A program made the translations under genes and the position numbers. A stretch of 7,541 nt of DNA. Source: Rhodoferax sp. (GTDB taxonomy: Bacteria > Pseudomonadota > Gammaproteobacteria > Burkholderiales > Burkholderiaceae). Location: positions 1-7,541 of the forward strand of contig JAIFMT010000235.1 of NCBI GenBank assembly GCA_020048295.1. Reading direction: 5' to 3'. The notes under the pieces were generated by a model, which saw only the letters and a program-made list of their open reading frames with translations, was not told the origin of the DNA and did no database searches. Below, in pieces: positions 6,378-7,541 of this stretch (the first letter of the stretch is position 1; every line of letters starts with the position of its first letter).

Positions 6378-7316
6378 TCAATCCAGTCCCAGCATCAGCT
6401 TGAGGTTTTGCACTGCCGCCCCGCTGGCACCTTTGCCCAGATTGTCCAGGCGTGCGACCAGCACCGCATGGCGGAAGTTGTCACCGGCATCCTGGTTGCC
6501 AAACACGCGCAATTCCATCAGGTTGGTGTCGGCCAGGGCAATGGCATCGAGCTTGTTGTCGGGGTTGGCCAGCGGCACGCTGACGGAGTCGCTGCCCGCG
6601 TAGTGGTGCGCCAGCACCGCGTGCAAATCGGCCACGCTGGGTTGGTCCGGCAGCAAGTCCAGGTGCAGCGGAATTTGTACCAGCATGCCCTGTTTGAAAT
6701 TGCCTACCGACGGCACAAACAGCGGTCGGCGTGTGAGACCGGTGTAGGCCACAATTTCTGGAATGTGCTTGTGCTTGAGTCCCAAACCATACAGCTCAAA
6801 GGCGGGTGCGCGCCCCTGCTCATAGGCTTCGATCATCGGCCGGCCGCCGCCCGAATAGCCGCTGATGGCGGGCAGGCACAGCGGAAAATCTTTGGCGATC
6901 AGCCCGGCATCGACCAGCGGACGAATCAGTGCAATCGCACCGGTGGCGTAGCAGCCGGGGTTGGCCACGCGCTGCGCCTGGCGAATCGCGTCAGCTTGCC
7001 CAGCGCACAGCTCTGGAAAACCATACACCCAGCCCGGCGCGGTGCGGTGGGCCGTGGAGGCATCAATAATCTTTGGGCCTTTTTGACCTGTAGCCCTTTG
7101 TATATCTGCGATAACAGCTACAGACTCAATAGCGGCATCATCATGCAGACAAAGCACCACCAAATCAGCCTGCGCCATCAGCGCGCGCTTGGCACCGGCG
7201 TCCTTGCGCAACTCGGGTGCAATGCTCAGCAACGTGATGCCCGCCATGGTTTGTAGCCGCTCGCGGATCTGTAATCCGGTGGTGCCAGCCTCGCCGTCGA
7301 TGAAGATTTTTTGCAT
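6378..7316 (-). CDS. argC: N-acetyl-gamma-glutamyl-phosphate reductase ArgC (type 2, short form)
   Basis: ArgC reduces N-acetylglutamyl phosphate to N-acetylglutamate semialdehyde with NADPH, the third step of arginine synthesis, in the cytoplasm. The 312 residues fit the shorter type-2 family (about 310) rather than the roughly 340-350-residue type 1. The nucleotide-binding start [14 protein letters not shown] is at 4-17, [20 protein letters not shown] at 84-103, the catalytic cysteine C122 in [16 protein letters not shown] at 151-158, the probable catalytic histidine H184 in KHIPEI, and a C-terminal [14 protein letters not shown] at 291-304. The start ATG has AGGA 12 bases upstream (7332-7329), a rather long spacing. 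No other arginine gene adjoins it; putA converges from the left with a 23-base gap and sucC diverges on the right. A repeat element encodes residues about 62-80. Confidence 0.94.
   Translation of the reverse strand: MQKIFIDGEAGTTGLQIRERLQTMAGITLLSIAPELRKDAGAKRALMAQADLVVLCLHDDAAIESVAVIADIQRATGQKGPKIIDASTAHRTAPGWVYGFPELCAGQADAIRQAQRVANPGCYATGAIALIRPLVDAGLIAKDFPLCLPAISGYSGGGRPMIEAYEQGRAPAFELYGLGLKHKHIPEIVAYTGLTRRPLFVPSVGNFKQGMLVQIPLHLDLLPDQPSVADLHAVLAHHYAGSDSVSVPLANPDNKLDAIALADTNLMELRVFGNQDAGDNFRHAVLVARLDNLGKGASGAAVQNLKLMLGLD
7079..7133 (-). repeat. Interspersed AT-rich element, copy 4 (inside argC, sense to argC)
   Basis: Read on the minus strand: GCTATT (7133-7128), seven bases, TAGCT (7120-7116), 19 bases containing TTATCGCAGAT, GGGCT (7096-7092), then ACAGGTCAAAAAG. 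It matches copy 1 at 36 of 55 ungapped positions. It encodes ArgC residues about 62-80 ([19 protein letters not shown]), between the conserved CLHDDA and the IDASTAHR motif, a helix and loop of variable sequence in the family. It is read in the same element frame as copy 1. Confidence 0.68.
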
Positions 7317-7477
7317 GGTGAATTTGCGTCCTGGGATAAAGCTGCCTTGTAAGTCAGGCTAAAGATTGATGCAACGCAACATGATACAGTCGTTGACGCA
7401 TCTCAAGGCGCTATTGAACTTGCCCCAAAAAGCAGGCCACAACAGACTTCCAACCACCCATTCCTGAGAGAGACCTC
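7317..7477. promoter_or_regulatory. Divergent argC/sucC intergenic region
   Basis: These 161 bases separate the divergent starts of argC and sucC and must hold promoters for both. On the plus strand TG-A-TACAGT at 7382-7390 resembles an extended -10 element (TACAGT 4 of 6) but has no good -35. On the minus strand TTGCAT and TACAAG 17 bases apart form a weak candidate for argC. No small gene, terminator or operator can be supported here. Confidence 0.35.
7466..7473 (+). promoter_or_regulatory. Purine-rich ribosome binding site of sucC
   Basis: GAGAGAGA lies four to eleven bases before the ATG at 7478. It is a purine-rich tract of suitable spacing though not a perfect AGGAGG, and it supports the chosen sucC start. 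Confidence 0.5.
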
Positions 7478-7541
7478 ATGAAGATTCACGAGTACCAAGG
7501 CAAGGACATCTTGCGTCAAGCTGGTGTGCCAGTGCCGCGCG
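7478..7541 (+). CDS. sucC: Succinyl-CoA synthetase (ADP-forming) beta subunit SucC, N-terminal fragment
   Basis: The 21 codons before the window edge read MKIHEYQGKDILRQAGVPVPR. This is nearly the family's invariant N-terminus (MKIHEYQGKEILRKxGVPVPRG), the beginning of the ATP-grasp domain. SucC pairs with SucD to convert succinyl-CoA, ADP and phosphate to succinate, CoA and ATP in the TCA cycle; sucD normally follows directly and would lie beyond the window. The gene is cut only by the window edge. Confidence 0.93.
   Translation, partial: MKIHEYQGKDILRQAGVPVPR

Noticed and set aside
3919..7133. CRISPR array or tandem repeat explanation for the four repeated elements
   Set aside because: Copies are far apart, in both orientations, diverged, and inside two intact genes with no regular spacers.
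6288..7256. 322-residue plus-strand open frame overlapping the putA end and argC
   Set aside because: It is the shadow of argC, whose catalytic motifs are unambiguous; its composition (rich in Q, H, G) is typical of antisense frames.

Overview
The window looks like chromosomal DNA from a GC-rich betaproteobacterium, most likely of the Comamonadaceae (Rhodoferax/Polaromonas-like). This rests on protein character (minimal PutA, short type-2 ArgC, SucC) and base composition, not on any search.

Layout. On the minus strand, positions 1-3131 hold two stacked signalling genes. The upstream one (3131 to 517) encodes a periplasmic solute-binding sensor, a membrane helix, a PAS domain, GGDEF and EAL. 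It is broken by what looks like a one-base deletion near 1985/1986. Its stop codon overlaps (ATGA) the start of a second membrane sensor with a Cache-like periplasmic domain (520 to 1), which leaves the window. A 166-base AT-rich divergent intergenic region (3132-3297) carries a 9-base inverted repeat that overlaps a candidate promoter for the sensor genes. Rightward from 3298 runs putA, the bifunctional proline-to-glutamate catabolic enzyme, without the DNA-binding domain of enteric PutA. It ends 23 bases from the stop of convergent argC (7316 to 6378), an arginine-biosynthesis reductase. After a 161-base divergent gap, sucC (succinyl-CoA synthetase beta subunit) starts at 7478 and runs off the right edge.

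How they fit. PutA feeds glutamate into central metabolism, ArgC draws on glutamate for arginine, and SucC is a TCA-cycle enzyme, but nothing shows they form a unit. The amino-acid-binding-type sensor transcribed divergently from putA suggests, by inference only, a link between amino acid sensing and cyclic di-GMP.

The most unusual signal is a family of four short AT-rich elements (about 55 bases) embedded inside coding sequence: three in putA (near 3919-3973, 4902-4956, 5905-5960) and one in argC (7079-7133). They share the layout GCTATT-like, N7, TAGCT, exactly N19, GGGCT-like, then an AGG/CAAA-type tail. They occur in both orientations and are read in three different frames, so the conserved unit is DNA, not peptide. 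They behave like protein-embedded interspersed repeats, comparable in principle to Rickettsia palindromic elements.
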